A stretch of 64,000 nucleotides of DNA, from positions 4,030,001-4,094,000 of the forward strand of contig OZ242200.1 in NCBI GenBank assembly GCA_965205995.1, given 5' to 3'. Positions 37,019 to 45,420 of the stretch are shown here, piece by piece. How positions within the stretch are numbered: the first letter of the stretch is position 1; every line of letters starts with the position of its first letter. Both the position numbers and the translations under genes were made by a program. Origin of the DNA: MPNO01 sp965205995. GTDB taxonomy: Bacteria > Pseudomonadota > Alphaproteobacteria > MPNO01. Below the pieces are notes generated by a model. That model made no database searches and was not told the origin of the DNA. It worked only from the letters and a program-made list of their open reading frames with translations.

Positions 37019-38608
37019 TCACCAGGCGGCGACCGCCCCGTTGCTGCGCGGGTCGGTCGCCCCGGAGAGGCGCCCGTCGGGGTAGCGGATAACCACCCCC
37101 GCATGCCCCATCACGTCGCTATGGGCGGGAACCGTCTCGACCTCGTGCCCGGCGGCGGCGAGCGCATCGACCACGTCCCGCCGGAAGCCTTTTTCCAGCC
37201 TCAGCGATGTCGTTTCCTCGCCCCATGCGCGCCCGAGCAGCCAGCGCGGCGCGCCGATCGCCGCCTGCGGGTCGATGCCGAAGGTCACGATGCGGCTGTA
37301 GAGCGCGGCCTGGGTCTGCGGCTGGCCCTCGCCGCCCATCGTCCCGAAGGCCATTACCCGCCCGTCGGCCAGCCGCGCCAGCGGCGGGTTGAGGGTGTGG
37401 AACGGCTTGCGGCCGGGCGCCAGCCGGTTCGGCCCGCCATCGGCGAGCCGCATGCCGGAGCCCCGGTTCTGCCAGACCAGCCCGGTCTCGGGCAGCACCA
37501 GCCCCGAGCCGAACTCCCAGTAAAGGCTCTGGATGAAGCTGACCGCCCGGCCGGCGCCGTCGACCGCGCCCATCCAGATCGTGTCGCCGTCCGGCCCCGC
37601 CTGCGGCCATGGGGCGGCGGTCTCGCGGTCGATGCCGCGCGCCGTCTCGTCGAGCGTCCGGGGCGCGAGCCAGTCGGCGGCGTCGACCTCCATCGTCTCC
37701 GGGTCGCCGAGATACCGATCGCGCAGCAGGAAGGCGCGCTTGGTCGCCTCGACCACGGCGTGGACATGGGTGAAGCCGTCGGGCTCCTCGTCTTCCAGGC
37801 CCAGCCGGTCGATCAGCCCGAGGATCATCAGCGCGGACACGCCCTGGGTCGGCGGCGGCATGTTGTAGACCGTGCCCGAGGCGAGATCGACCGAGAGCGG
37901 GGTGCGGCGCTGCGCCCGGTGGCGGGCGAGGTCGTCGGCGCCCACCGGCGCGCCGAACCGGTCGAGGTCGTCGGCGATCCGCCGTGCGAGCGCGCCGCGG
38001 TAAAAATCGTCGAGCCCGTCGCGCGCGAGGCAGCGCAGGGTCCCGGCGAGCGCCGGATTGCGGAACGGGCTGCCGGCCGCAGGCGCCGCGCCGTCGATCA
38101 GGAACGTCGCAGCGAAGCCCGGGACCGGCGCGAGTTCCGCCGTCTTCAGCGCCGTGGTCGCGGCCTGGTTGTCGCTCGCCGGGAACCCGGCATCGGCGAG
38201 CCAAGCGGCGTCTTCGAGCAACCGGGCGAGCGGCATCCGCCCGCCCCATTCGGCGGCGATGGCGAGCGCCGCCTGCCACCCCGACACGGTGCCGGCGACC
38301 GTGTTGGCGGCGAGCGGCCCGCGCGCCGGAAGCGCCGCCGACCCGCCATAGAGCACCGGCGTCGCCGCCGCGCCGGTCGCGCCGCAGGCGTCGATCCCCA
38401 CCGGCTCGGCTCCCGGGGCGGCGATCAGCCAGAAACCGTCGCCGCCGAGCCCGTTCATGTGCGGGTAGACCACCGCGATGGCCGCGGCGGCGGCAACCAT
38501 CGCCTCGATCGCGTTGCCGCCCTCGCGCAATACCGCGAGCCCGGCCGAGGCGGCGAGCCCGTGCGGCGCGGCGATCATCCCGCGCACCCCGTCCGCGGCT
38601 CTCAGCAT
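37019..38608 (-). CDS. Gamma-glutamyltransferase family protein
   Basis: A 529-residue Ntn-hydrolase-type protein. N-terminal landmarks are APHGLAASAGLAVLREGGNA and MNGLGGDGFWLI. The expected autocatalytic Thr lies in DGDTIWMGAVDGAGRAVS near residue 350, and GTMGGEGQPQTQ follows. The precursor should self-cleave before that Thr to form two subunits. No clear signal peptide is seen, so it may be cytoplasmic. Relatives act on glutathione, gamma-glutamyl amides or cephalosporin side chains. The start overlaps the MBL-fold gene by seven bases, so the two are coupled. Confidence 0.88.
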   Translation of the reverse strand: MLRAADGVRGMIAAPHGLAASAGLAVLREGGNAIEAMVAAAAAIAVVYPHMNGLGGDGFWLIAAPGAEPVGIDACGATGAAATPVLYGGSAALPARGPLAANTVAGTVSGWQAALAIAAEWGGRMPLARLLEDAAWLADAGFPASDNQAATTALKTAELAPVPGFAATFLIDGAAPAAGSPFRNPALAGTLRCLARDGLDDFYRGALARRIADDLDRFGAPVGADDLARHRAQRRTPLSVDLASGTVYNMPPPTQGVSALMILGLIDRLGLEDEEPDGFTHVHAVVEATKRAFLLRDRYLGDPETMEVDAADWLAPRTLDETARGIDRETAAPWPQAGPDGDTIWMGAVDGAGRAVSFIQSLYWEFGSGLVLPETGLVWQNRGSGMRLADGGPNRLAPGRKPFHTLNPPLARLADGRVMAFGTMGGEGQPQTQAALYSRIVTFGIDPQAAIGAPRWLLGRAWGEETTSLRLEKGFRRDVVDALAAAGHEVETVPAHSDVMGHAGVVIRYPDGRLSGATDPRSNGAVAAW

Positions 38609-39474
38609 GCGCCTGCTCCGGCCCGGGAACGATCGCCCTGGGCGAGATGAATCTCGGCGGTCGGGTTGATCCCGTCCGTCCAGCTCGGGTGCCGCTCGAA
38701 CAGGAGCGGGTCGTGGCCCGGGACGATGCGCTCCAGCTCGCCCCCGACCGTCGCGCGGATGCGGCGGTAGCAGTCGATCAGGTTCCACGCATCGCCCTGG
38801 ATATAGGCGGGCGGCCACATGCGCTCGACATTGGCGTACCAGTAGACGCAGTCGCCGGCGACGACGTAAGGCCCCGACCGGGTCGCGACTTCGAGCCATT
38901 GCGAGCCGAAAGTGTGCGAATCGCGCGCGAGATGCGCGACCACGCCGGGCAGGACTTCGCCGTCGCCGTCCTGGAATTCGACCCGCCCGTCGGCGATCAG
39001 CGCGTCGAGCACCGCGAAGTCGCCGGGGTTGATCGACGACAGCGGCCACTTGCGGTTGTCCGATCCGAGACCGTCGGGCATCGTGAAAACCCGTTTCCAG
39101 CCGTCGTATTCCGCGCGCTGGACATGGAAGCGGGCGTTGGGGAAGCGGTCGAGATTGCCGGCGTGGTCGAAATGGAGGTGGGTGAGAACGACGTCCTCCA
39201 CGTCCTCCGGCGCGAACCCGATCTTGGCCAGCGTGGTCTCCGGGTGCTCGACCCCCTCATAGGCCTTGCCGCTCGGCGACCAGCCTCCCTTCATCCCGGT
39301 GTCGACCAGCGCGAGCCGCCGTTCTGCGCCCTCCTTCCCGCCGTGGAGGGCGGTGTAGACCATCGGGTTGCGCACCGTTCCCCGGTTGCTCTCCACCAGC
39401 GTGCCGCCGAAGAAATCCCGCGGCATGTTGGAGCGCGTATAGGCGAAGGCCCAGATCGAGTAGTCGGTCGGCAT
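38602..39474 (-). CDS. Metallo-beta-lactamase-fold hydrolase (AHL-lactonase-like)
   Basis: A 290-residue protein with the dinuclear zinc motif VVLTHLHFDHAGN, further ligands in ARDSHTFGSQ and VVAGDCVYW, and the C-terminal His in RIVPGHDPLL. The spacing resembles the N-acyl homoserine lactonase and related lactone/ester hydrolase group. It may open a lactone or thioester; the true substrate is unknown. It overlaps the gamma-glutamyltransferase gene and follows the LigA-like gene by 14 bases, so these three genes form one minus-strand unit. Confidence 0.88.
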   Translation of the reverse strand: MPTDYSIWAFAYTRSNMPRDFFGGTLVESNRGTVRNPMVYTALHGGKEGAERRLALVDTGMKGGWSPSGKAYEGVEHPETTLAKIGFAPEDVEDVVLTHLHFDHAGNLDRFPNARFHVQRAEYDGWKRVFTMPDGLGSDNRKWPLSSINPGDFAVLDALIADGRVEFQDGDGEVLPGVVAHLARDSHTFGSQWLEVATRSGPYVVAGDCVYWYANVERMWPPAYIQGDAWNLIDCYRRIRATVGGELERIVPGHDPLLFERHPSWTDGINPTAEIHLAQGDRSRAGAGAC

Positions 39475-39488
39475 CCGGGCCGGCCGGG

Positions 39489-39797
39489 TCAGCCGGCTTC
39501 CGCGTCCGGCAGCATGCTGCGGGCGTAGGTCCGGGCGGCGTCGCTGTCGTTGTGGTTATAGGCGCCGCCGTGGAAGAAGCGGCTCACCTGCGGCAGGAAA
39601 TAGGGGTGAACGCCGAGCGCCGCGAGCTTGCGGATGTCGATCTTGCGGAACGCTTCCTTCTCGGTCTCGCTCAGCCCGTACTCCTCGAACACGGCCTCCA
39701 TGTCCTGGCGGAAGCGGCCGAACAGCCGCATGTCGCGGCGGACCTCGAAGATCATGCGGTTCGACGGCAATGTTCGGTCGACATCGGCGATCGGCAT
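39489..39797 (-). CDS. LigA-like small helical protein
   Basis: A 102-residue protein whose middle (FGRFRQDMEAVFEEYGLSETEKEAFRKID.RKLAALGVHPYFL) resembles the LigA/alpha-subunit domain of extradiol ring-cleavage dioxygenases such as protocatechuate 4,5-dioxygenase. In that enzyme the alpha chain caps the catalytic beta chain. No LigB-type catalytic gene is present nearby, so this may be a stand-alone member. It is encoded upstream of the MBL-fold hydrolase and gamma-glutamyltransferase genes. Ring cleavage cannot be assigned from this alone. Confidence 0.6.
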   Translation of the reverse strand: MPIADVDRTLPSNRMIFEVRRDMRLFGRFRQDMEAVFEEYGLSETEKEAFRKIDIRKLAALGVHPYFLPQVSRFFHGGAYNHNDSDAARTYARSMLPDAEAG

Positions 39798-39860
39798 GGC
39801 GGCCTCTCCTGACGGGGCGGACGCCCAAGCAAACCACGCTCGGGGCGGGGCCGCAACGGT

Positions 39861-40820
39861 TCAGCCGCGGCTGCAGGCGCCGCCGCCGAGGACGCAGAAC
39901 CGGGCGCAGTGGGGATGGTTGAGCTTCACCTCGCCGACCGACTCCGCGAGGCTCCGGCCGAGGTCGAACCGGGTGTCGTAGGGCAGCAGCGTGCAGGGGA
40001 CCACGCTTGCCGGCTCGCCCCTGCGCTTGACCACCATGCGCTGGCTCGCGCACATCATCGCATCGGGCGCGACGTCGAGAATGCCCCAGCACGCCTCGGT
40101 GATCTCCGGGACGTCGACGGTCTCGTCCATCTCCGGCAGCAGGGTCAGCATGACCGGATCCTCGGCGTCGAATTCGATCCCGTGCCCGGCGAACAGGCGG
40201 GCGAAGCCGGCCCGCAGCGACTCCTCGGGCTCGTCCCAGCAGGTGCGGCCGCAGACATGGACGCTGAATCCGTTTTCCACCAGCCAGCGGAAGCCGGCGA
40301 TGGCGGGATTCCAGGACCGCTCGCCCCGCTCCAGCTCGTGGATCGCCTGCCCGTAATGGTCGAGCGAGACGCGGATGGTGAGCCGGTCGCCATGCGCCCG
40401 GTTGAGCCTGAGAAGATCCCCGGCGCATTTCATCATCGGGCGCATGGCATTGGTGAGCACCAGAACCGAGAACCCGCGATCGAGGCAGGTTTCGATGATC
40501 GGAGCGATGTCCGGGTTCATGAACGGCTCGCCCCCGGTAAGCCCGATTTCGCGCGTCGGCAGGCCGGTTTCCGCGATCTCGTCGAGGAAGCCCACGACGT
40601 CGGCCAACGGCAAATAGGCGAGGCGGTCGTTGGTCGGGCTCGATTCCATGTAGCAGTTGCGGCAGGTGAGGTTGCAGAGCGTGCCCGTGTTGAACCACAG
40701 GGTCTGGAGCGCACGCAGCGCGACAGACGCACGCCTCGCGCCGTCCGCGGTGACGTGCGGGTCGCGAAACTTGCCGCTGCCGGGTGCGGCGGCCTCGATC
40801 GGGGCAGGTTCTGCCGTCAT
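39861..40820 (-). CDS. Radical SAM protein with Cys-rich C-terminus
   Basis: This 319-residue protein has the radical SAM cluster motif CNLTCRNCY, GLTGGEPFMNPDI and IRVSLDH. The C-terminal third contains a series of Cys (ACWGIL, MCASQ, VVPCTLL, HCARFCVLGGGACS), suggesting SPASM- or Twitch-like auxiliary iron-sulfur clusters. Such enzymes often modify peptides or cofactors, but no precursor peptide or partner is obvious beside it. The ATG at 40820 begins MTAEPAPIEAAAP. It lies 63 bases upstream of the LigA-like gene and could be co-transcribed with it. The substrate is unknown. Confidence 0.82.
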   Translation of the reverse strand: MTAEPAPIEAAAPGSGKFRDPHVTADGARRASVALRALQTLWFNTGTLCNLTCRNCYMESSPTNDRLAYLPLADVVGFLDEIAETGLPTREIGLTGGEPFMNPDIAPIIETCLDRGFSVLVLTNAMRPMMKCAGDLLRLNRAHGDRLTIRVSLDHYGQAIHELERGERSWNPAIAGFRWLVENGFSVHVCGRTCWDEPEESLRAGFARLFAGHGIEFDAEDPVMLTLLPEMDETVDVPEITEACWGILDVAPDAMMCASQRMVVKRRGEPASVVPCTLLPYDTRFDLGRSLAESVGEVKLNHPHCARFCVLGGGACSRG

Positions 40821-41055
40821 GTCGCCGAGAACTCTTCCTGGTCCGGACCGGACCCTATAGCGGAGACTTGCCGCCCACCATAGCCAATATTCTATCGTTG
40901 TCCCGGCCGGCGGCGCGTCGGCGGGATCTTCAAATGATCGTGCGGGCGGATATGGCCACCGGCGCCCCAGCATACTATGTAGAGCACCAGCATTTGCGAA
41001 GCGGGGCGGGCGGCAGGAAAAGCCGCACCGCCCGATCGGACCAAGGGAGAAATGC

Positions 41056-41715
41056 ATGACGCTGCGAATCAATGCGGAGGCCCCGAATTTCACCGCCGAC
41101 ACCACCCAGGGCAGGATCGATTTCCACGAGTGGATCGGCGACAGCTGGGCAATCCTGTTCTCCCACCCCAAGGACTTCACCCCGGTCTGCACGACCGAGC
41201 TGGGATACATGGCGGGGCTGGCGTCGACCTTCGCCGAGCGCAACACCAAGATCCTCGGGCTCAGCGTCGATCCCGTCGGCAACCACAAGAAGTGGTTCAA
41301 GGACATCGAGGAGACCCAGGGCCATGCGGTGACCTATCCGCTGGTCGGCGATCCCGAACTCAAGGTCGCGACGCTCTACGACATGCTGCCCGAGGGCGCG
41401 GGCGACACCTCCGAGGGCCGCACCGCGGCCGACAACGCGACCGTCCGGTCGGTCTTCGTGATCGGGCCCGACAAGAAGATCAAGGCGATGCTCACCTATC
41501 CGATGAGCACCGGGCGCAATTTCGACGAGGTGCTGCGCCTGCTCGATTCGATCCAGCTCACCGCCAGGCACGCGGTGGCGACGCCGGTCAACTGGAAGGA
41601 CGGCGACGACTGCATCATCCTGCCGGCGGTGTCCGACGAGGAGGCGAAGAAGAGATTTCCCGGCGGCTGGGAAGCGCCGCGGCCCTATCTCCGCATCGTG
41701 CCGCAGCCGCGCTAG
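41056..41715 (+). CDS. 1-Cys peroxiredoxin (Prx6 type)
   Basis: A 219-residue thioredoxin-fold peroxidase with the peroxidatic Cys in FSHPKDFTPVCTTELG and the extended C-terminal domain (PVNWKDGDDCIILPAVSDEEAKKRFPGGW) typical of Prx6. It reduces hydrogen peroxide and organic peroxides in the cytoplasm. AAGGGAGAAATGC gives a clear ribosome site ahead of the ATG. The 235-bp spacer upstream, divergent from the radical SAM gene, probably holds its promoter; a TACTAT near 40972 is a possible -10. The deaminase gene follows 43 bases later. Confidence 0.94.
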   Translation: MTLRINAEAPNFTADTTQGRIDFHEWIGDSWAILFSHPKDFTPVCTTELGYMAGLASTFAERNTKILGLSVDPVGNHKKWFKDIEETQGHAVTYPLVGDPELKVATLYDMLPEGAGDTSEGRTAADNATVRSVFVIGPDKKIKAMLTYPMSTGRNFDEVLRLLDSIQLTARHAVATPVNWKDGDDCIILPAVSDEEAKKRFPGGWEAPRPYLRIVPQPR

Positions 41716-41758
41716 GACGCGTCCGCGCCCGGCAAGCGGGACGGGCCGAGACCGGGGG

Positions 41759-42229
41759 GTGGCCGAAGAAGCGCATATGCGGCGCGCGATCGCGCTCTCC
41801 GTCGGCATGATGCGGGCCAACCGGGGCGGCCCGTTCGGCGCGGTGATCGTCCGGGAGGGGGCGGTGATCGCCGAGGGCTTCAACAAGGTCACCTCGGACA
41901 ACGACCCGACGGCCCATGCCGAGGTCACGGCGATCCGCGCCGCCTGCGCGGCGCTCGGCGCATTCTCGCTCGAAGGCTGCGACATCTACACCTCCTGCGA
42001 GCCCTGCCCGATGTGCCTCGCGGCGATCTACTGGGCGCGGATCGAGCGGATCTTCTACGCCAATACCCGCAAGGACGCCGCGCGCATCGGCTTCGACGAC
42101 GATCACATCTACCGCGAGATCGCGCTTCCGCCCGACCGCCGCACGCTGCCGATGACCCGGATTCTGGCGGATGCGGCGGCGGAGGCGTTTCGCGAATGGG
42201 AAGAAAAGCCGGACAAGCTGCACTATTGA
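41759..42229 (+). CDS. Nucleoside deaminase (guanine deaminase/tRNA-adenosine deaminase-like)
   Basis: A 156-residue zinc deaminase. The catalytic His-Glu motif is HAEVTAIRAAC and the zinc Cys pair is SCEPCPMCLAAIYW. The start of the conserved domain is GGPFGAVIVREG, as in GuaD-type enzymes, and the C-terminus (EKPDKLHY) also resembles guanine deaminases of the Bacillus type. It should convert guanine to xanthine or a similar purine. The GTG start at 41759 follows a G-rich stretch. The adenine deaminase gene begins 13 bases after its stop, so the pair probably forms a purine-salvage unit. Confidence 0.85.
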   Translation: MAEEAHMRRAIALSVGMMRANRGGPFGAVIVREGAVIAEGFNKVTSDNDPTAHAEVTAIRAACAALGAFSLEGCDIYTSCEPCPMCLAAIYWARIERIFYANTRKDAARIGFDDDHIYREIALPPDRRTLPMTRILADAAAEAFREWEEKPDKLHY

Positions 42230-42242
42230 CCGGGGGCCGCGC

Positions 42243-43955
42243 ATGACTCTGACCAGGGCATCGCTCGCCGCGCGCATCGACCAGGCGCTCGGCCGCCGGC
42301 CGGCCGATCTGGTGGTCAAGAACGCCCGCATCCTCAACCTCGCGACCGGCGCGCTGGAGGAGGGCGACGTGGCGATCGCCGGCGAGATCATCGTCGGCAC
42401 GCACGAAGCCTATGACGGCAAGGTGATCGTCGACGGGCGCGGCGCCGTGGTGGTGCCCGGCTTCATCGACACCCATGTCCATGTCGAGAGCAGCGTCGTC
42501 ACCCCGGCGGAGTTCGACCGCTGCGTGCTGCCCAGGGGCACCACCACGGCGATCTGCGACCCGCACGAAATCGTCAACGTGCTGGGCGCCGAGGGGCTCG
42601 AATACTTCCTCGACTCGGCGGGCGATCTGGCGATGGACCTCAGGGTCCAGCTCTCCAGCTGCGTGCCCTCGACCTCTCTGGAGACCGCGGGCGCCCGGCT
42701 GGAGGCCGGCGATTTGCTGCGCTATCGCGGCCGCGAGCCGGTGATCGGCCTCGCCGAGTTCATGAGCTTCGGCGACATCTTCGCCCATGACGGCCCCACC
42801 CTCGACAAGCTCATCGCCTTCGAGGGCGCCCATATCGACGGCCACGCGCCGCTGCTCGGCGGCTACCGGCTCAACGCCTATGCCGCCTGCGGCATCCACA
42901 ACTGCCACGAGAGCACCAATATCGACGAGGCCGCGGAAAAGCTGAAAAAGGGTTTCCAGGTGCTGATCCGCGACGGCAGCGCGTGCAAGGACGTGGCCAC
43001 GCTGGCGCCGCTGCTGACGGATGCGAGCGCGCCCTTCATCGCGTTCTGCACCGACGACCGCAACCCGCTCGACATCGCCGAGGAAGGCCATCTCGACCAC
43101 GTGATCCGTACCGCGATCGCCGCCGGCGCGCCGGTGGCGGCCGCCTACCGCTCGGCGACCTGGTCGGCCGCCAGGGGCTTCGGGCTCCGCGACCGCGGGA
43201 TGGTGGCGCCGGGCTACCGCGCCGATCTCGTCCTGCTCGACGACCTGGCGACCTGCCGGGTGAGGAGCGTCATCCGCTCCGGCGCGCCGGTTACCGGCGC
43301 GTCGTTCCCCGGCCGGGCGGATGCGCGGAGGCCCGTCGGTTACAACTCGGTCAAGCTCGATCCGGTGGACGAGAGCGCGTTCGCGATCCCCTCCGGCGGC
43401 CCCACCGGCCCGGTGATCGGCCTGGTGCCGGGAACCGTGCTCACCGAGCATCTCACCCTCACCCTGCCCTATGCGAGGGGGCTTCGGGAGCGCGACCTCG
43501 GCGCCGACGTGCTCAAGGTCTGCGTCTTCTCGCGCCACGGCAAGAACCGCAATGTCGGGCGCGGCTTCGTCCAGGGTTTCGGGCTCAGGCGCGGCGCGCT
43601 CGCCTCCAGCGTCGGCCATGACAGCCACAACGTGATCACCGTCGGCTGCAGCGACGCCGACATGGCGGCGGCGGTCAACCGGCTGATCGAGATCCAGGGC
43701 GGCTTCGTCGCGGTCGCCGACGGCCAGGTCGTCGCCGAGCTGCCGCTGCCGGTGGCCGGGCTGATGAGCGACAAGCCCTTCGAGGAGGTGCGCGACGGGC
43801 TGCGCGCGCTGCGGAACGGGGTGAAGGCGCTCGGCTGTCCGCTCGACGAGCCGCTGCTACAGCTCGCCTTCCTGCCGCTCCCGGTGATCCCGCATCTCAA
43901 GATCACCGATCACGGGCTGGTCGATGTCGACCGGTTCGAGCTGATCGCGGCATAG
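42243..43955 (+). CDS. ade: Adenine deaminase
   Basis: A 570-residue amidohydrolase-type enzyme. Metal ligands are expected in GFIDTHVHVESSVVTP. RGTTTAICDPHEIVNVLG, ESTNIDEA, TDDRNPLDI and the C-terminal HDSHNVITVGCSDADM are typical of bacterial adenine deaminase. It converts adenine to hypoxanthine and ammonia. The ATG at 42243 begins MTLTRASLAARIDQAL. It follows the guanine-deaminase-like gene closely. The last 46 bases overlap, tail to tail, with the enoyl-CoA hydratase gene on the other strand. Confidence 0.92.
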   Translation: MTLTRASLAARIDQALGRRPADLVVKNARILNLATGALEEGDVAIAGEIIVGTHEAYDGKVIVDGRGAVVVPGFIDTHVHVESSVVTPAEFDRCVLPRGTTTAICDPHEIVNVLGAEGLEYFLDSAGDLAMDLRVQLSSCVPSTSLETAGARLEAGDLLRYRGREPVIGLAEFMSFGDIFAHDGPTLDKLIAFEGAHIDGHAPLLGGYRLNAYAACGIHNCHESTNIDEAAEKLKKGFQVLIRDGSACKDVATLAPLLTDASAPFIAFCTDDRNPLDIAEEGHLDHVIRTAIAAGAPVAAAYRSATWSAARGFGLRDRGMVAPGYRADLVLLDDLATCRVRSVIRSGAPVTGASFPGRADARRPVGYNSVKLDPVDESAFAIPSGGPTGPVIGLVPGTVLTEHLTLTLPYARGLRERDLGADVLKVCVFSRHGKNRNVGRGFVQGFGLRRGALASSVGHDSHNVITVGCSDADMAAAVNRLIEIQGGFVAVADGQVVAELPLPVAGLMSDKPFEEVRDGLRALRNGVKALGCPLDEPLLQLAFLPLPVIPHLKITDHGLVDVDRFELIAA

Positions 43956-44563
43956 GCCCCGGCCAGGCGTTCGGCGAGCGCCAGGGTCTCGCTTTCCAGC
44001 GCCGCCGGCGGCACGATGCGCCCGATGAGCCCCATCGCCGCGGCGGCGGCGGCATCGTAGGTGCGGCCTTCGAGGACCAGTTCGAGGGTCCGGGCGCGCC
44101 CGATGACGGCGAGCATGGCGGCGACGAAGCCGGTATCGAGGAACAGGCCGACGGTCCGCGGCGAGACCCGGAACGAAGCGTCCTCCGCCGCGATCCGGAG
44201 GTCGCAGCGGCAGGCGATATCGACCCCGCTGCCCATGCAGAAGCCGTCGATCATCGCGATCGTCGGCATCGGCAGGGCGCCGAGCCGGCCGGCCGCCCGT
44301 TCCGTCGCCTCGCTATAGGCCCGCGCCGATTCCGGGTCGCGGCGCTCCTCGGCGAAACGCGACATGTCGAGCCCGGTCGAGAAAGCGCGCCGGCCCGCGC
44401 CGCGGACGACGACGCAGCCGATCCCGGGCGCCGCCTCGATTTCGCCGACGCACGCCTCGAGCGACTCCCAGTCCTCGCGCGCCAGCGCGTTGAAACGCCA
44501 CGGCCGGTCGAGAACGATCGTCGCCACGGCGCCGTCGCGCGCCACTCCGATGTTCCGGGTCAC
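43910..44563 (-). CDS. Enoyl-CoA hydratase/isomerase family protein, short C-terminus
   Basis: A 217-residue crotonase-fold protein with FSTGLDMSRFAEE and AMIDGFCMGSGVDIACRCDLRIA as oxyanion-hole segments. It lacks about 40 residues of the usual C-terminal region. Its end (AAISSNRSTSTSP) is the antisense of the adenine deaminase coding end, so the original C-terminus may have been lost. The Glu usually found in the acid-base segment reads SFRVSPRTVGLFLDTG, without the typical Glu. It may be degenerate or have changed function. Confidence 0.75.
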   Translation of the reverse strand: MTRNIGVARDGAVATIVLDRPWRFNALAREDWESLEACVGEIEAAPGIGCVVVRGAGRRAFSTGLDMSRFAEERRDPESARAYSEATERAAGRLGALPMPTIAMIDGFCMGSGVDIACRCDLRIAAEDASFRVSPRTVGLFLDTGFVAAMLAVIGRARTLELVLEGRTYDAAAAAAMGLIGRIVPPAALESETLALAERLAGAYAAISSNRSTSTSP

Positions 44564-44684
44564 CCAGGGAGGCTAGAGCATTTCGCCGCCGAATCGAACC
44601 GGCGCGCCGCCGGCGGGAGATGATTCTGTCACCCGGCGCGCAATCGAATTATCATCCGTCGGTGCCAGCGGGAACCCAACCGAT

Positions 44685-45401
44685 ATGCCGTTCGTGCAAT
44701 ATCTCGTCGACATCGCGGTCTGCCTCAGGCGGCTGACCTGGCTCAGGCTGCCGGCCGATCCGTCGGAGGAGGGCCGCCCCTTCGAAGAGGCGTGCTGGGC
44801 CTATCCGGTCGTCGGCGCCGCGATCGGCGGGGCGGCGGCTGTCGCCTATCTGGCGGCGCACGGGCTCGGCCTGACGCACGGGGTCGCCGCCGTGGTCGCC
44901 CTGGCGGTGTCGATCGCCATCACCGGCGCCGGACCCGAGCGCGCGCTCGCGCGCGCCGCCGGGTCGCTGATTTCGCCCCGCGCCGAAGACGCCGCGCCGG
45001 TCGCCGAACGGGGGATGATCGCGCTCGCTTTGGTGATCGTGTTCCGGGCCACCGCGATCGCCGCGGCGGCGGGCACCGGAGCGGTCGGCGGCGTGCTGAT
45101 CGGCGCCGCCACGATCGGCTATGCCTGCCAGCTCGCCGCGCTGCATGGCGCGCCCCAGGACGCGGCAGCGCCCCGCCCCCCGCTCGGCCAGGTCGCGGCG
45201 GCGCTCGGGATCGGGGCGGCGATCTCGCTTCTGGTCGCGCCCCAGGGATGGCTCGCCGCGGTGATCCTCGCCGGCGCCGCGACCGGCGGCATGGTCTTCG
45301 TCGCCAGGCGCCCCGGCGCGCCGGCCGCCGGCCGGGCGTTGCCCGCGGTGCTCGCCCTCACCGAGATCCTGGCCCTGCTCGCCATGATCGCGTCCTGGTG
45401 A
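44685..45401 (+). CDS. CobS-like membrane protein lacking catalytic motifs
   Basis: A 238-residue membrane protein with about six hydrophobic helices. The beginning (CLRRLTWLRLPADPSEEGRPFEEACWAYPVVGAAIGGAAAV) resembles adenosylcobinamide-GDP ribazoletransferase CobS. CobS needs an acidic DGLAD-type motif for metal and substrate binding; this protein has GPERALARAAGSL at that place instead. It is therefore probably not a working CobS. No cobalamin biosynthesis gene lies nearby. It converges on the oligopeptidase B gene, 19 bases apart. The name rests on modest similarity. Confidence 0.5.
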   Translation: MPFVQYLVDIAVCLRRLTWLRLPADPSEEGRPFEEACWAYPVVGAAIGGAAAVAYLAAHGLGLTHGVAAVVALAVSIAITGAGPERALARAAGSLISPRAEDAAPVAERGMIALALVIVFRATAIAAAAGTGAVGGVLIGAATIGYACQLAALHGAPQDAAAPRPPLGQVAAALGIGAAISLLVAPQGWLAAVILAGAATGGMVFVARRPGAPAAGRALPAVLALTEILALLAMIASW

Positions 45402-45420
45402 TCGCCCCGCTTCCGGGCGG

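Noticed and set aside
43910..43955. Adenine deaminase truncation at the antisense overlap
   Set aside because: The adenine deaminase reaches a normal length of 570 residues; the hydratase is the shortened partner.
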